Source: Bacillus gobiensis (GTDB lineage: Bacteria; Bacillota; Bacilli; Bacillales; Bacillaceae). Taken from it: a stretch of 64,000 bases of DNA. Each line of letters begins with the position of its first letter. The stretch's first letter is position 1. Position numbers and translations under genes: made by a program. Below, one piece after another: positions 17,059-26,039 of the stretch. Location: NCBI RefSeq assembly GCF_001278705.1, contig NZ_CP012600.1, forward strand, positions 3,039,917 through 3,103,916. The letters run 5' to 3'. Under the pieces are notes generated by a model. It was given only the letters and a program-made list of their open reading frames with translations, ran no database searches and was not told where the DNA came from.

Positions 17059-18453
17059 TCACATAAGACGGTCTATTGCATTTTTTAAACAACGAATCCC
17101 TTGCTGAATTTCTTCGTTGTTTAAATGGCCGTAGCCAATGACAAGCTTTCCCTTATGGATTCCCCTCGTTATCGCATGCTGTTCAACAGAATAGAGCTTC
17201 ACTCCGTCTTCTTCCATTTGGAGTAAATCATTTTCTGAAAAAGTCGCAAACGGAAAATCGGCAATGAAATGCAAGCCTGTCGAATGCCCGGAAATTTGAA
17301 TATCCGCTGGAAAAGCTTCTTTTAATTTGTTAATGATCAAATCTCTTCTTTGTCGATACACTTTCTTCATTTTGCTTACATATCGGTCCATATGTCCCGC
17401 TGCCAAAAAACGCGCAAGTACCAGCTGTTCCGGAGCAGGTGTATGCAGATCGGAAAACCATTTGACGGATCGGCATTTTTCAACCAAATTGCTCGGAAGA
17501 ATAATGTAGCCGATCCGCAGAGCCGGCGATAAAATTTTGCTGAACGATCCTATATAGATGACTCGATGTGGATCAAGCCTTTGCAGCGTGCTAAGAGGCG
17601 GCCCGTCATAACGGAATTCACTGTCGTAATCATCCTCTACAACATACGAATTGGTTTTCCTAGCAAACTGAAGCAATTCGATTCTTCTTTGGATGGAAAG
17701 AGTCCCGCCAAGCGGAAATTGATGGGAGGGTGTCACAAATGTAAATGCAGGGATTACGTTTTCGGGAAGCAAAGAGGTATCCAGTCCTTCTTCATCCACA
17801 GATACAGGGTAAAGATTACCGCCTGCATTTTTAAAGATTTGCTGAATATCATCTGTGATTGGATCCTCCAGCACTACCGGATCGTCTTCCCTCAGCAGCA
17901 TTCTTCCTACTATCGTTAAAGCTTGTGTTGCTCCGGAAGTTATCACGATTTGTTCCTTCGAGCATTTGACTCCTCTTGTTTTAAGCAAATAAGAAACTAG
18001 CTCTCTCCTAAGTTCCTCTGCCCCTTCAGGTGATCCGTAGCCAAGTGTATGATCTGATATCTCGGTCCACACGGCTTGTGATAGCCTGGCCCAAATTTTA
18101 CGGGGGAAATGCCTTAAATCGGGTATTCCGGAACGAAAATGGATCATTTCTTTTTTATGTACGCTATGAATGGGAGAAGAAACAGGCTGTTCCCAATATT
18201 CCCTTTTCAAAAAGGCACCCTCTGCCACATATGTTACTGAGCCTTTTTTTGAAAAAACAAAGCCTTCAACCATCAGCAGATCGTATGCCTCTAAAACGAC
18301 GTTTCTTGATACATGAATCGCTTTGGCCAGCTCTCGTGACGACGGAAGCTTTTCCCCTGCAGGAAGACTGCCATCTAAAATTTTTCCACTTATTTCATTG
18401 TAGACCTGGCGAATCAAAGGAATATTTTTACATCGATCAATCGATAAAAGCAG
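17059..18453 (-). CDS. MocR-type regulator (GntR HTH plus aminotransferase domain)
   Basis: An N-terminal winged-helix domain (LPSSRELAKAIHVSRNVVLEAYDLL) is joined to a fold-type I PLP-dependent aminotransferase domain with the PLP lysine in IGSFSKILSPALRIGYI. Such MocR regulators sense PLP or amino compounds. The domain starts too close to the first TTG (18417), which has no RBS. Upstream in frame, codons for LLLSIDRCKNIPL extend the usual MocR N-terminus to a CTG at 18453 that has AAGGAG at good spacing, so a rare CTG start is proposed (464 residues). The gene is divergent from a proline dehydrogenase remnant and an EamA transporter, its likely targets. Confidence 0.85.
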   Translation of the reverse strand: MLLSIDRCKNIPLIRQVYNEISGKILDGSLPAGEKLPSSRELAKAIHVSRNVVLEAYDLLMVEGFVFSKKGSVTYVAEGAFLKREYWEQPVSSPIHSVHKKEMIHFRSGIPDLRHFPRKIWARLSQAVWTEISDHTLGYGSPEGAEELRRELVSYLLKTRGVKCSKEQIVITSGATQALTIVGRMLLREDDPVVLEDPITDDIQQIFKNAGGNLYPVSVDEEGLDTSLLPENVIPAFTFVTPSHQFPLGGTLSIQRRIELLQFARKTNSYVVEDDYDSEFRYDGPPLSTLQRLDPHRVIYIGSFSKILSPALRIGYIILPSNLVEKCRSVKWFSDLHTPAPEQLVLARFLAAGHMDRYVSKMKKVYRQRRDLIINKLKEAFPADIQISGHSTGLHFIADFPFATFSENDLLQMEEDGVKLYSVEQHAITRGIHKGKLVIGYGHLNNEEIQQGIRCLKNAIDRLM

Positions 18454-18568
18454 CTTTGTTCACTCCTTTTCAAAGTGGCTCTAATAAATAAATACGTGAT
18501 TGGGTCTAAGTAAAACCATTTTACCATGCTACCTTTGATGAAAGACAAAAAAAGGAGCCGGTGAGAAA

Positions 18569-19505
18569 GTAACAATTCAGCAAGCGTTAAAAAGTATTGC
18601 CCGTAGTCCGGAAATTAAGGATTTTGTCAAGAATTCACCTGAGGTATACGAGGTGCTTGTAAAAGCGGCAAAACATGTACATATGCGGAGAAAAAAGAGA
18701 AGAAGCTTTAACTGAGGATGAACGCTTTATTCGTAGCGGACATTCCGTCTCACTTGAATACATTGGGGAAAACGCGAGAAGTAATGAGGAAATCATTCAA
18801 GCCATAAATGAATTTGAGCAGCTTATTCATGTAATGGGGCAAAAAGGAATTGAACAAACCGTTTCCCTCGATTTATCTCATATTGGCTTAAACGGCGACC
18901 AAGACAAGCAATATGAACATCTCATTTCTCTGTCAGCTTCTGCTTTATCGTATAACATTGATATCATGATCAGCATGGAAGAGTCCTCTAAAACTGACAG
19001 TATATTAAATGTTTATGAAAAAGCAGCAAGACTCTTTCCGAATGTAGGAATTACGATACAAGCACATTTGTTTCGCACCGAGAAGGATCTCACACGCGTA
19101 CTAAGGTCACCAGGTAAAATACGACTTGTCAAAGGGGCTTATAAAGAAGATGTCTCGATTGCCTTGTCCAGGTCACCCGAATTAAATGAAAGCTACATAA
19201 CTTTTGCTAAAGCAATCATTGATGCGGACAAAAAGCTGTCCATTGCCACTCACGACTCGAAGCTCCTTCAAGCACTGGAAAATAGACAAATTATTTCCAT
19301 CCCTTATACCGAAATTGAAATGCTTTACGGCGTGAACACAGGGGTACTGGATGAACTGAAGGAAAAAGGCTATAAAACTAAAAGATATTTAACATACGGA
19401 CAGGATTGGTTTTTGTATTTCTGCCATAGGCTTGCGGAGTATCCCGAAAGTATTCTTGATGTGGCTGCTGATTTGCTCAAGCAGGACGGTGAATATGCTA
19501 GATGA
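18569..19505 (+). pseudogene. Proline dehydrogenase-like gene, start lost and frameshifted
   Basis: The frame from 18569 encodes a typical N-terminal helix of small proline dehydrogenases (TIQQALKSIARSPEIKDF) up to KAAKHV near 18680. The family's next element, GEKREEAL, then appears one base out of frame, in a frame that stays open to 19505. Later motifs are intact: RLVKGAYKE, ATHDSKLL, EIEMLYGV and YGQDWFLYFCHRLAE. AAGGAG at 18552-18557 points to a start near 18569, but the codon there is GTA. The evidence thus shows both a missing start and a one-base insertion near 18671-18677. An ATG at 18675 has no RBS. PRODH would oxidise proline to pyrroline-5-carboxylate. Sequencing error remains possible. 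Confidence 0.75.
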
Positions 19506-20391
19506 AATCCTATCTATACGTTTTGCGATGGTGATCGTCGGAAGCTCGATCGTTGCTGGCGAGCTGTCCATTCAGAAGCTTCCGATTTTTTTAATCTCAG
19601 AGCTTCGTTTCCTTATTGCTTCAGCTATCCTAGTGCCGATTTGGTTGTTATATGAAGGGCGCCCTTCTTTAAAAATAAAGGATGCTTTGCTTCTGTTGTT
19701 GCAGGCACTCTGCGGCGTATTCTTATTTAACATTTTTATGCTCACAGGATTAAAATCCACATCAGCAATTGACGCCGGCATTATTAGTAGCACTGCGCCG
19801 GCAGCAGTTTGTCTGCTGGCTTTTTTTCTTTTTGGCGAGAGGCTGACACTCCACCGCTTTGCCGCTATTTTGCTTGCTGTTACAGGTGCTTCCGTATTGC
19901 AGCTGACCGGGTTTTCTGCCGGAAATGAAACAGACGGGCACTTATTGGGAAACGTATTTATTTTAGCTGCTGTCATATGCGAGGCCTTGTTTGTTTCTTT
20001 AGGGAAGCTTGTCTCCGCCAGAGTCAGCCCGCTCGGAATTTCCACAGTCGTTTCCATCTATGGTGCAATTATGTTTTTTCGTTTTTCGTTGCAAGAATTT
20101 AAAAAAGTCTCGCTGCCTGTGATTACGTTTGAGACATATGGGATCATCCTCTATTACGGAATAATTGTTACTGTGGTGGCCTTTCTACTTTTATATCAAG
20201 GATTGACAAAAATCTCGGCCGGAACAGCCGGAGTATTATCCGCTATCACACCTGTCAGTACAGCCATTTTGTCAATCCTTATACTTGGTGAAAAACTGAC
20301 TTTTTTACATGTGATAGGCATTTCACTTGTGTTTGCTGCGATTTTCTTTGCATCAATACCAGTTAAAAAAGTAGTTTCAGAGGTTAAATGA
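19495..20391 (+). CDS. EamA/DMT family transporter
   Basis: This 298-residue inner-membrane protein has ten predicted helices in two EamA repeats. Each repeat ends with the usual pattern: SAIDAGIISSTAPAAVCLLAFFLFGERL in the first, and AGTAGVLSAITPVSTAILSILILGEKL in the second. The family exports or imports amino acids and other metabolites. The ATG at 19495 is preceded by AGGACGG and overlaps the end of the proline dehydrogenase remnant by 11 bases, so it was the second gene of an operon. Together with the divergent MocR regulator this forms a regulator-transporter pair. Substrate is unknown; proline or a related amino acid is conceivable. Confidence 0.82.
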   Translation: MLDEILSIRFAMVIVGSSIVAGELSIQKLPIFLISELRFLIASAILVPIWLLYEGRPSLKIKDALLLLLQALCGVFLFNIFMLTGLKSTSAIDAGIISSTAPAAVCLLAFFLFGERLTLHRFAAILLAVTGASVLQLTGFSAGNETDGHLLGNVFILAAVICEALFVSLGKLVSARVSPLGISTVVSIYGAIMFFRFSLQEFKKVSLPVITFETYGIILYYGIIVTVVAFLLLYQGLTKISAGTAGVLSAITPVSTAILSILILGEKLTFLHVIGISLVFAAIFFASIPVKKVVSEVK

Positions 20392-20403
20392 AAATAAATG
20401 TTA

Positions 20404-20436
20404 AAAATCTGCCCGCAGAATTCGCTGGCAGATTTT
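20404..20436. terminator. Bidirectional terminator EamA/ung
   Basis: AAAATCTGCC and GGCAGATTTT arms form a 10-bp stem just after the EamA stop codon. Confidence 0.8.
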
Positions 20437-20509
20437 CCAATGGTTTGTGTCGGTATTAGAGGTTGTTCTCAATTTATGTGCTTGATTTAGTTCTTATGTG
20501 CCTGTATCG

Positions 20510-21187
20510 CTATTCGTCCTCAATACACCAATCAACCGGCTTTTCATTGATTTTTTCCAAGTAATGATTGGCCTGTGAAAATGGCTTGCTGCCGAAAAAG
20601 CCTTTATGCGCTGAAAAAGGGCTCGGATGCGGGGATTCGATAATAAAGTGCCTGGACGTATCAATCCGTTCCTTTTTCATTTGCGCATGTCTTCCCCATA
20701 GAATGAAGACGACTGGTTTTTCTCTCATATTTAGGACGTCAATGATACGGTCAGTGAGGGTTTCCCAGCCTATTCCTTTGTGGGAATTAGCCTGGCCTTT
20801 TCGTACCGTAAGCACCGTATTTAACAGCAAAACCCCTTGTTTTGCCCAGCTTTCTAGTGACCCGTGGTTCGGCAGGCTGCAGCCAATATCCTCCTTCAGC
20901 TCCAGAAATATATTTTTTAGCGAAGGGGGCTGCCTAACGCCTTTTTGTACAGAAAAACTAAGTCCATGTGCCTGGTTCGGCCCATGATATGGATCCTGTC
21001 CAAGAATCACCACTTTTACGTCTTCATATGTGGTATAGTGCAAGGCATTAAAAATATGATCCTTATTAGGATATATGGTTTGATTGTTATATTCTTTTTT
21101 TAATAGTTCTCTCAGTTCCAGATAATAGGGTGCTGCAAATTCTTCTTTTAACTGGTTCCACCAGCTGTCGTTCAGCAGTTGCTTCAT
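20510..21187 (-). CDS. ung: Uracil-DNA glycosylase
   Basis: Family 1 Ung removes uracil from DNA, starting base-excision repair. The protein of 225 residues has the catalytic water-activating loop GQDPYHGP with Asp65, the uracil-binding [10 protein letters not shown] strand near 120, and the minor-groove loop [13 protein letters not shown] near 186 carrying the catalytic His. The ATG at 21187 has AAGGAGG; an ATG 21 bases upstream overlaps that site and is rejected. Position matches ywdG/ung of B. subtilis. Confidence 0.95.
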   Translation of the reverse strand: MKQLLNDSWWNQLKEEFAAPYYLELRELLKKEYNNQTIYPNKDHIFNALHYTTYEDVKVVILGQDPYHGPNQAHGLSFSVQKGVRQPPSLKNIFLELKEDIGCSLPNHGSLESWAKQGVLLLNTVLTVRKGQANSHKGIGWETLTDRIIDVLNMREKPVVFILWGRHAQMKKERIDTSRHFIIESPHPSPFSAHKGFFGSKPFSQANHYLEKINEKPVDWCIEDE

Positions 21188-21354
21188 TGATGCGGCCTCC
21201 TTTTCCATCTACGATTATAGCAATCTATCGACAGAACTTGAATAGGAGATATGTTAGATGTCTGAAGGATAAGCAACAGATTTAATTAATCAGTGTGCAA
21301 AAAATCTCAAGCGATCCACTTAAAAAAACCGCCAGTCCACCCTAAAAGCCTTAA

Positions 21355-22167
21355 TCACTGACCGTCGACCAGCCTTGATTTCACCGGTTCACCATCCCAT
21401 ACCCTTTCGCTTGCGGATTCTCTTTTTTTCACGGCCGGCTCCTCCAGCAGGACAGCGAAATTTTTTGTTGGAAGATCACCTAATTGGTGTTTTTCACATA
21501 AGGCTTTTAAATAGTTTTCCCGTGCTCCGTGAAGCTCGGCTGACTGGTTATCACCATTGTCTGAAAAGGCATAGATCACACTAGCTGTGGGTACCCTTTT
21601 GATCGTAAAGCCTTCTTTTGAGACACGAAGGAAAAAGTCCCAGTCCCAATAATTGTGCATTTCAGGGTCAAAAGCTCCTATTTTCTCATGAATACTGCGC
21701 TTATAAACACTTCCTGATGGGACATAGGTTGAAAATTTCCTCATTTCCTCAATATCAAACGTATAGGCAAAAAGCTTTCTGCTTACTGGATAGCGCGTTT
21801 TATTTTTATCTTGAAATGAGACAATTTCCGCATCAGAATAAGCAAAATCACTAGATTCCAAGGCTTTCAGCATCCGTTCAATATGGCCGGGTGTCATTAA
21901 ATCATCGTCATCAAAGAGCATAATGACGTCTCCCGATGCCTGTTTAACTCCTTCATTTCTTGCTCTAACATGCTTCACATTTTCTTTAAGGTTTAGGATC
22001 GTAATAGGCAGTTCATTGTAAAGAGCTTTTACAGTCTCCACAGATTCCCCTGCATCATTTACGATCACAATTTCATTTGCTTTCACCGATTGGCCGGCAA
22101 TGGTTTCAAGCAACTCACAAAGTTCTTCTAGTCGGTTATGGGTAACAATGACAATTGAAAGCTTCAT
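21355..22167 (-). CDS. ywdF: Family 2 glycosyltransferase, YwdF type
   Basis: This 270-residue GT2 enzyme begins KLSIVIVTHNRLEEL and has the metal-binding FDDDDLMTPGH motif near residue 84. An acceptor-site region includes FDPEMHNYWDWDFFLRVSKEG, typical of GT-A fold enzymes. There is no transmembrane segment. B. subtilis ywdF occupies the same place next to ung. The sugar and acceptor are unknown; roles in cell-surface or spore polysaccharides are usual. The ATG at 22167 has AGGAGACAGGT upstream. It starts 31 bases after the stop of the preceding membrane protein gene, so the two may be cotranscribed. Confidence 0.85.
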   Translation of the reverse strand: MKLSIVIVTHNRLEELCELLETIAGQSVKANEIVIVNDAGESVETVKALYNELPITILNLKENVKHVRARNEGVKQASGDVIMLFDDDDLMTPGHIERMLKALESSDFAYSDAEIVSFQDKNKTRYPVSRKLFAYTFDIEEMRKFSTYVPSGSVYKRSIHEKIGAFDPEMHNYWDWDFFLRVSKEGFTIKRVPTASVIYAFSDNGDNQSAELHGARENYLKALCEKHQLGDLPTKNFAVLLEEPAVKKRESASERVWDGEPVKSRLVDGQ

Positions 22168-22198
22168 ACCTGTCTCCTGTTCGTTTTTTGACCTCTTC

Positions 22199-22753
22199 TT
22201 ATTGTACAAATCCGAACGTCGCCATGACAAGAGCAAACAGCAGAACAACCATTGCTGCGAAGACTTGTAGCAGCCGTTTTTTCCACTGATCTCCTGAGTT
22301 CAGCACCCACCTTCGAACGCAGTAAATATAGGCGGGCAATAGGACAGTGGAGTAACAGAAGCATAAAAAAACTAAGGCAGCTGGAAACGGGCCGCATCCT
22401 TCATTATTCCAATCCGTTGCTAATTCCTTGAAGCTTTCACCTGAGCTGAAATATAAATACAGCATGAATAAGTTGAGTAGAAGTGCTCCTCCTGAAAAGA
22501 AAATTGCAGAAGCGTGAGCAAACTTAATGCAGCGTATCGCAATGAGCCATACGATAGAATAAACAAGGAGCATCATTGCAAGATTCGGAGACAAAACAAA
22601 TAGAAAATCTGTATCGTCAGCATGAACCAATTCAAGCAAAAAGGAAAAGCCAATCATCAAAGGAATGGTGAAACAAAAAGCAATCACTGTACTAAGCAAT
22701 GCTCCGATGTGCAAAATAAATCCGAAAAGAAAGGCTCCCGCTGCTTTCACCAT
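22199..22753 (-). CDS. Unrecognised multi-pass membrane protein
   Basis: I do not recognise this 184-residue protein. It has five hydrophobic segments (about residues 5-40, 50-75, 80-105, 125-150 and 163-184) and a short charged loop GESFKELATDWNNEGCG. A GAGGAG RBS precedes the ATG. It lies between a PadR/HAAS pair upstream, from which it is separated by a terminator, and a glycosyltransferase downstream. Its promoter region contains TACCTAG followed by ATGTA, elements that also occur (differently spaced) in front of padR, so shared control is possible but unproven. Confidence 0.6.
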   Translation of the reverse strand: MVKAAGAFLFGFILHIGALLSTVIAFCFTIPLMIGFSFLLELVHADDTDFLFVLSPNLAMMLLVYSIVWLIAIRCIKFAHASAIFFSGGALLLNLFMLYLYFSSGESFKELATDWNNEGCGPFPAALVFLCFCYSTVLLPAYIYCVRRWVLNSGDQWKKRLLQVFAAMVVLLFALVMATFGFVQ

Positions 22754-22795
22754 ATGTACCAGCTCCTCTATTACATAGTAATTCTAGGTATATAT

Positions 22796-22824
22796 TTAAA
22801 AAAAGACTTGCTTAGGAACAAGTC
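22796..22824 (-). terminator. Terminator after the HAAS gene
   Basis: GACTTG and CAAGTC arms (22805-22810 and 22819-22824) are followed on the minus strand by eight Ts, five bases after the stop. Confidence 0.8.
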
Positions 22825-22828
22825 CCCT

Positions 22829-23455
22829 CTACACGAGAATCCGCCTGCCGAACAAGAAACCAATTTTGCTGACGACCGGAAACAAGAAAGTACTTACGAT
22901 GCAAGCCAGAAAAAAATCCGGAGTTAACATTGTCTCATAAGGCTTTCCGGGAATCAGATTCCATAAAACGATCAGCATGAAGAAAAAATTAGGGAGTATT
23001 GCGACGAAAACGGTCAGATTCATAATTTTCCTACCATTTACTCCGTATTCCCTTCCGCCTTGATAGCCCAAGAGCATCCAAAAGATAAGATATCCGCATA
23101 GAATCAGCCATTTCGCCGACCATAATGCCGTGATGAAAGGAATATCAACAAACAAATACAGAGCGGTTACTATTACACCTCCAATGAAGAACAAAAGATT
23201 AAGCATAATATAAAAGCTTGAATACACTTTCACTGTAGGAGCCGCCTGACCTTTATACGCTTTGGCAATTTCCGTTGGAGAGCCTATTTCTCCCTGAAGT
23301 TTTTCGTAGATTTCACTTTCCGAGTATCCATTATCTTTCAAATATCTATAGCTCTCTTCAACGTGAGAGAAAATTTCTTTTACGAGTAATTCATCGGCAT
23401 GAACACGACTTAGCGCTCTTTTAAGATCTGCCTTATACAAATGCTTACTCTTCAT
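22829..23455 (-). CDS. HAAS-domain membrane protein paired with PadR
   Basis: This 208-residue protein has an N-terminal HAAS domain (an alpha-helical signalling domain of about 75 residues; [21 protein letters not shown] and [13 protein letters not shown] are characteristic) and a C-terminal half with four membrane helices. HAAS proteins are usually encoded right after a PadR repressor and are thought to act with it in envelope-stress sensing. Here the start codon overlaps the end of padR by 11 bases, indicating translational coupling. The signal sensed is unknown. Confidence 0.8.
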   Translation of the reverse strand: MKSKHLYKADLKRALSRVHADELLVKEIFSHVEESYRYLKDNGYSESEIYEKLQGEIGSPTEIAKAYKGQAAPTVKVYSSFYIMLNLLFFIGGVIVTALYLFVDIPFITALWSAKWLILCGYLIFWMLLGYQGGREYGVNGRKIMNLTVFVAILPNFFFMLIVLWNLIPGKPYETMLTPDFFLACIVSTFLFPVVSKIGFLFGRRILV

Positions 23456-23786
23456 TTGCAAATTCCTTTTTCAGCATTTTGTTCATCATGCTTGAAAATT
23501 CCTTCCACTCGCTAACTCTGTCATTCAAAAGCCGTGCTCCTTCGCTTGAGAGCTTATAATATTTACGGTCCGGACCTTTTTCTTGCTTTTCCCAATAAGA
23601 AAGAACATATCCTTGCCTTTCAAGCTTATGAAGTGATGGATACAATGTGCCTTCTTTCATTTGAAGCGTATTTTCGCTTCTTTGGTTCATTTCCTTAACC
23701 AACTCATAGCCATACATCTCTCGTTCCTTCAAGAGCTGAAGAATGAGAATGGCAGTGCTTCCCTTCACTAGTTCACGGTTAAACAT
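23445..23786 (-). CDS. PadR family transcriptional regulator
   Basis: This 113-residue winged-helix repressor starts [19 protein letters not shown] and contains [33 protein letters not shown] and the wing sequence [13 protein letters not shown], all standard PadR features. The C-terminal helix ends with KEFANEE. The ATG at 23786 is preceded by TAGGTAGGTG; an in-frame ATG nine bases upstream is less well placed. It is the first gene of a two-gene operon with the HAAS membrane protein and probably represses itself. Confidence 0.88.
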   Translation of the reverse strand: MFNRELVKGSTAILILQLLKEREMYGYELVKEMNQRSENTLQMKEGTLYPSLHKLERQGYVLSYWEKQEKGPDRKYYKLSSEGARLLNDRVSEWKEFSSMMNKMLKKEFANEE

Positions 23787-23940
23787 GAAATACACCTACC
23801 TAGTAATCATAAGTATGTAAATCATAGGAAACTTTCTCCATTCTGTCAATACTTCCGTATGTTTGTGATCTTCTGAAAAGGGGACTATAATATAAAATAA
23901 AGAAATTCTGATTTTCTGTAATGAGAGGGGAACTAGAGTC

Positions 23941-24756
23941 ATGTCAATGCAAAAAGCACTTACTATCGCAGGATCCGATTCGAGTGGCGGAGCAGGAATC
24001 CAAGCTGATTTAAAAACATTTCAAGAACATAATGTTTACGGAATGACCGCACTAACGGTTATTGTATCCATGGATCCGGATAATAATTGGAACCATCAGG
24101 TTTTCCCTATAGATATTGAAACGATTAAAGCCCAGATTTCAACCATTGTGGACGGGATCGGGATTGACGCAATGAAAACGGGAATGCTGCCGACAGTAGA
24201 AATTGTTGAGCTTGCTGCCAATACCATCAAATCAAAACAATTGAAAAATGTTGTGATTGATCCAGTTATGGTTTGTAAGGGAGCAAACGAGGTTCTTTAC
24301 CCTGAACTAGCAGCAGCCTTGCGTGATCTGTTAACACCTGTTGCCACGGTGATTACTCCCAACTTATTTGAAGCTGGACAATTGAGCGGTTTAGGAGAAA
24401 TTACAACCATAGAGCAAATGAAGGAAGCAGCGAAAGCTATCCATGAACGTGGAGCGAAGTATGTTCTTATTACCGGCGGGGGTAAGCTTGAGCATGAAAA
24501 AGCAGTAGACTTACTTTTCGATGGAGAGACATACGAAGTCCTTGAGGGTGAACGAATTGATACGTTGAACACGCATGGCGCAGGCTGCACCTATTCTGCA
24601 GCAATTACAGCAGAGCTTGCAAAAGGGGCAGATGTGGAGGAAGCTGTTTATTCAGCGAAGAAATTTATCACAGATGCTATTCGCCACTCCTTTCCAATTA
24701 ACCAATATGTCGGTCCGACGAAGCACTCTGCATGGAGACTTGATGGATCAAACTAG
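23941..24756 (+). CDS. pdxK: Pyridoxine/hydroxymethylpyrimidine kinase
   Basis: This ribokinase-fold kinase of 271 residues is of the ThiD/PdxK type. The N-terminal ALTIAGSDSSGGAGIQADLKTF binds substrate, MKTGMLP (near residue 79) and DPVMVCKGANEVL (near 108) are conserved, and the C-terminal DTLNTHGAGCTYSAAI anion hole carries the catalytic Asp. At this position B. subtilis has PdxK (YwdB), which phosphorylates pyridoxal and pyridoxine and also HMP, so B6 salvage is the most likely role. The RBS is GAGGGG. A hairpin terminator follows. Confidence 0.9.
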   Translation: MSMQKALTIAGSDSSGGAGIQADLKTFQEHNVYGMTALTVIVSMDPDNNWNHQVFPIDIETIKAQISTIVDGIGIDAMKTGMLPTVEIVELAANTIKSKQLKNVVIDPVMVCKGANEVLYPELAAALRDLLTPVATVITPNLFEAGQLSGLGEITTIEQMKEAAKAIHERGAKYVLITGGGKLEHEKAVDLLFDGETYEVLEGERIDTLNTHGAGCTYSAAITAELAKGADVEEAVYSAKKFITDAIRHSFPINQYVGPTKHSAWRLDGSN

Positions 24757-24763
24757 TATTTCC

Positions 24764-24801
24764 AACCCTTTTTTGCGCGGTAAGCAGGGCAAAAAGGGGT
24801 T
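24764..24801. terminator. Bidirectional terminator pdxK/ywdA
   Basis: Long arms AACCCTTTTTTGC and GCAAAAAGGGGTT close both pdxK and, from the other side, ywdA, whose stop codon it touches. Confidence 0.8.
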
Positions 24802-25060
24802 ATTTTGTTTTCAATTGATGAGCCGACTTTCTAAGATAGGCTTCAATTGATTGTAAGAATAACGCATATTCCTTCATTTGATCATAAGTTCGTGAGAGCC
24901 TTTCTTTTACCTCTTTATAAAGCACATCTTCTTCTTCGCTTTCTGAAATCAGTTTTCGTATGCGCATGAGCACTTCCTTATACTCTTCTTGTTTATCTTG
25001 AATATGATTCGCAATTACTTCTATTCGATACGGGGTTATTTTCTGCCTTCGGTTATTCAT
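24800..25060 (-). CDS. ywdA: YwdA family small protein
   Basis: This is an 86-residue, highly charged, mostly alpha-helical protein without membrane segments (MNNRRQKITPYRIEV start, SEEEDVLYKEVKERL centre). It has AAGGAGTG at good spacing before the ATG at 25060. The gene occupies the position of B. subtilis ywdA next to pdxK. Function is unknown. Identification rests on length and synteny more than on motif. Confidence 0.65.
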   Translation of the reverse strand: MNNRRQKITPYRIEVIANHIQDKQEEYKEVLMRIRKLISESEEEDVLYKEVKERLSRTYDQMKEYALFLQSIEAYLRKSAHQLKTK

Positions 25061-25492
25061 GAAAATCACTCCTTATTGAACATTCTGAAAAAACCATACA
25101 CATATACAATCATAGCATGATTAATTCCATTTGGAAATAAGTAGAAAGAATGATATTATGCTTCACTTTATTTCCCGGGAAAAATAGAATGTTCAGGAGC
25201 AACCTTAAAAGCAGGATGGGGAACCCCTGATATTCAAGCGTTAATCTCCCATCCTCATTTTATACCTATTCAATTGTAAGTTCCGCCACATCAAAAAGAT
25301 AACCTGAAGCTCACCATTTCCGTTCCGTGCCCTTGCACCTTCTTCAGTTATCTCGCGGAATCATGTATCCCAAATTAAACAGACAGAATAACTTTGCCGG
25401 GTTAATTGCCTGTAAATTACAATCGATCATCTAACAATCAGCGCCCCAACTGATTGAAGATTCACTCTATGTGAACGGTTCAAATGAATACT
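25061..25492. other. Intergenic region with hairpins, no gene seen
   Basis: No credible ORF is present. The stretch holds a Noc-type site (25170-25183), a hairpin with AGGATGGG/CCCATCCT arms (25213-25220 and 25248-25255) that could end a minus-strand transcript, and a longer imperfect hairpin with GATAACCTGAAG/CTTCAGTTATC arms (25299-25310 and 25342-25352). Confidence 0.5.
25170..25183. promoter_or_regulatory. Predicted Noc (nucleoid occlusion) binding site
   Basis: The sequence ATTTCCCGGGAAAA matches the palindromic Noc-binding consensus of B. subtilis, ATTTCCCGGGAAAT, at 13 of 14 positions, in intergenic DNA. Noc spreads from such sites to block division over the nucleoid. Confidence 0.7.
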
Positions 25493-25873
25493 TCATGTAG
25501 GAGCCACCCTGACATTTGAAGTTTTTAAGATTTTCTTTTGATGAATTTTTCCGATTGCTTTTATATTTTTATAAGCATCTTCCTCCTTCCTTATAATGAA
25601 GGTGTTCCAAAATACTGGTCCCGCCCTGACTTTACATGGAGACTCTTTGATACCGTTTTGTAAGTTGCTTTGAAAGAAAGCACGCTCCGCCTTCTGCTTA
25701 TTTCCTGTTGTTTTCCTCTTTTTCTTCTGAAGCAGTTGTTTCGGCTCGTCCATTTTTCTGTTAATAACGATCAAGGATCCTCCAGTTAGCTGATACACCG
25801 GCATATTTATAAGGAACACCCATCCTATGATAAGTTCTATACTTATTATCATTGATTCTATCAAATTTTTCAC
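25493..25873 (-). CDS. Hypothetical protein with N-terminal membrane segment (ywcI position)
   Basis: From a GTG at 25873 with GGAGGG upstream, 126 codons are open. The first 30 residues are hydrophobic (IISIELIIGWVFLINMPVYQL); the rest is strongly basic and looks like no family I know. It sits where B. subtilis has ywcI, beside vpr, but I cannot show homology. Inside the gene near 25590 there is a perfect AAGGAGG followed by an ATG that opens only five codons in another frame. Coding status is moderate: the start signals are good, the composition is odd. Confidence 0.45.
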   Translation of the reverse strand: MKNLIESMIISIELIIGWVFLINMPVYQLTGGSLIVINRKMDEPKQLLQKKKRKTTGNKQKAERAFFQSNLQNGIKESPCKVRAGPVFWNTFIIRKEEDAYKNIKAIGKIHQKKILKTSNVRVAPT

Positions 25874-26039
25874 ATTAATCCCTCCGCAAGCTAATCTATG
25901 AAACTTGTGTCCCTATCATATCTTGGTTGAATAACGAGGTTTGTCACAATCTGTGTGAAAAATCGTACTAGTTTTAAGAAGTTTTGTTGAAATCTGATAG
26001 ATTTAACTGAAAATAAATAGAGTAAGAGCTTTTTTAAGC

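Noticed and set aside
18675..19505. Independent start of the proline dehydrogenase at ATG 18675
   Set aside because: No RBS precedes it, and the missing N-terminal helix is encoded directly upstream in another frame, which points to a frameshift.
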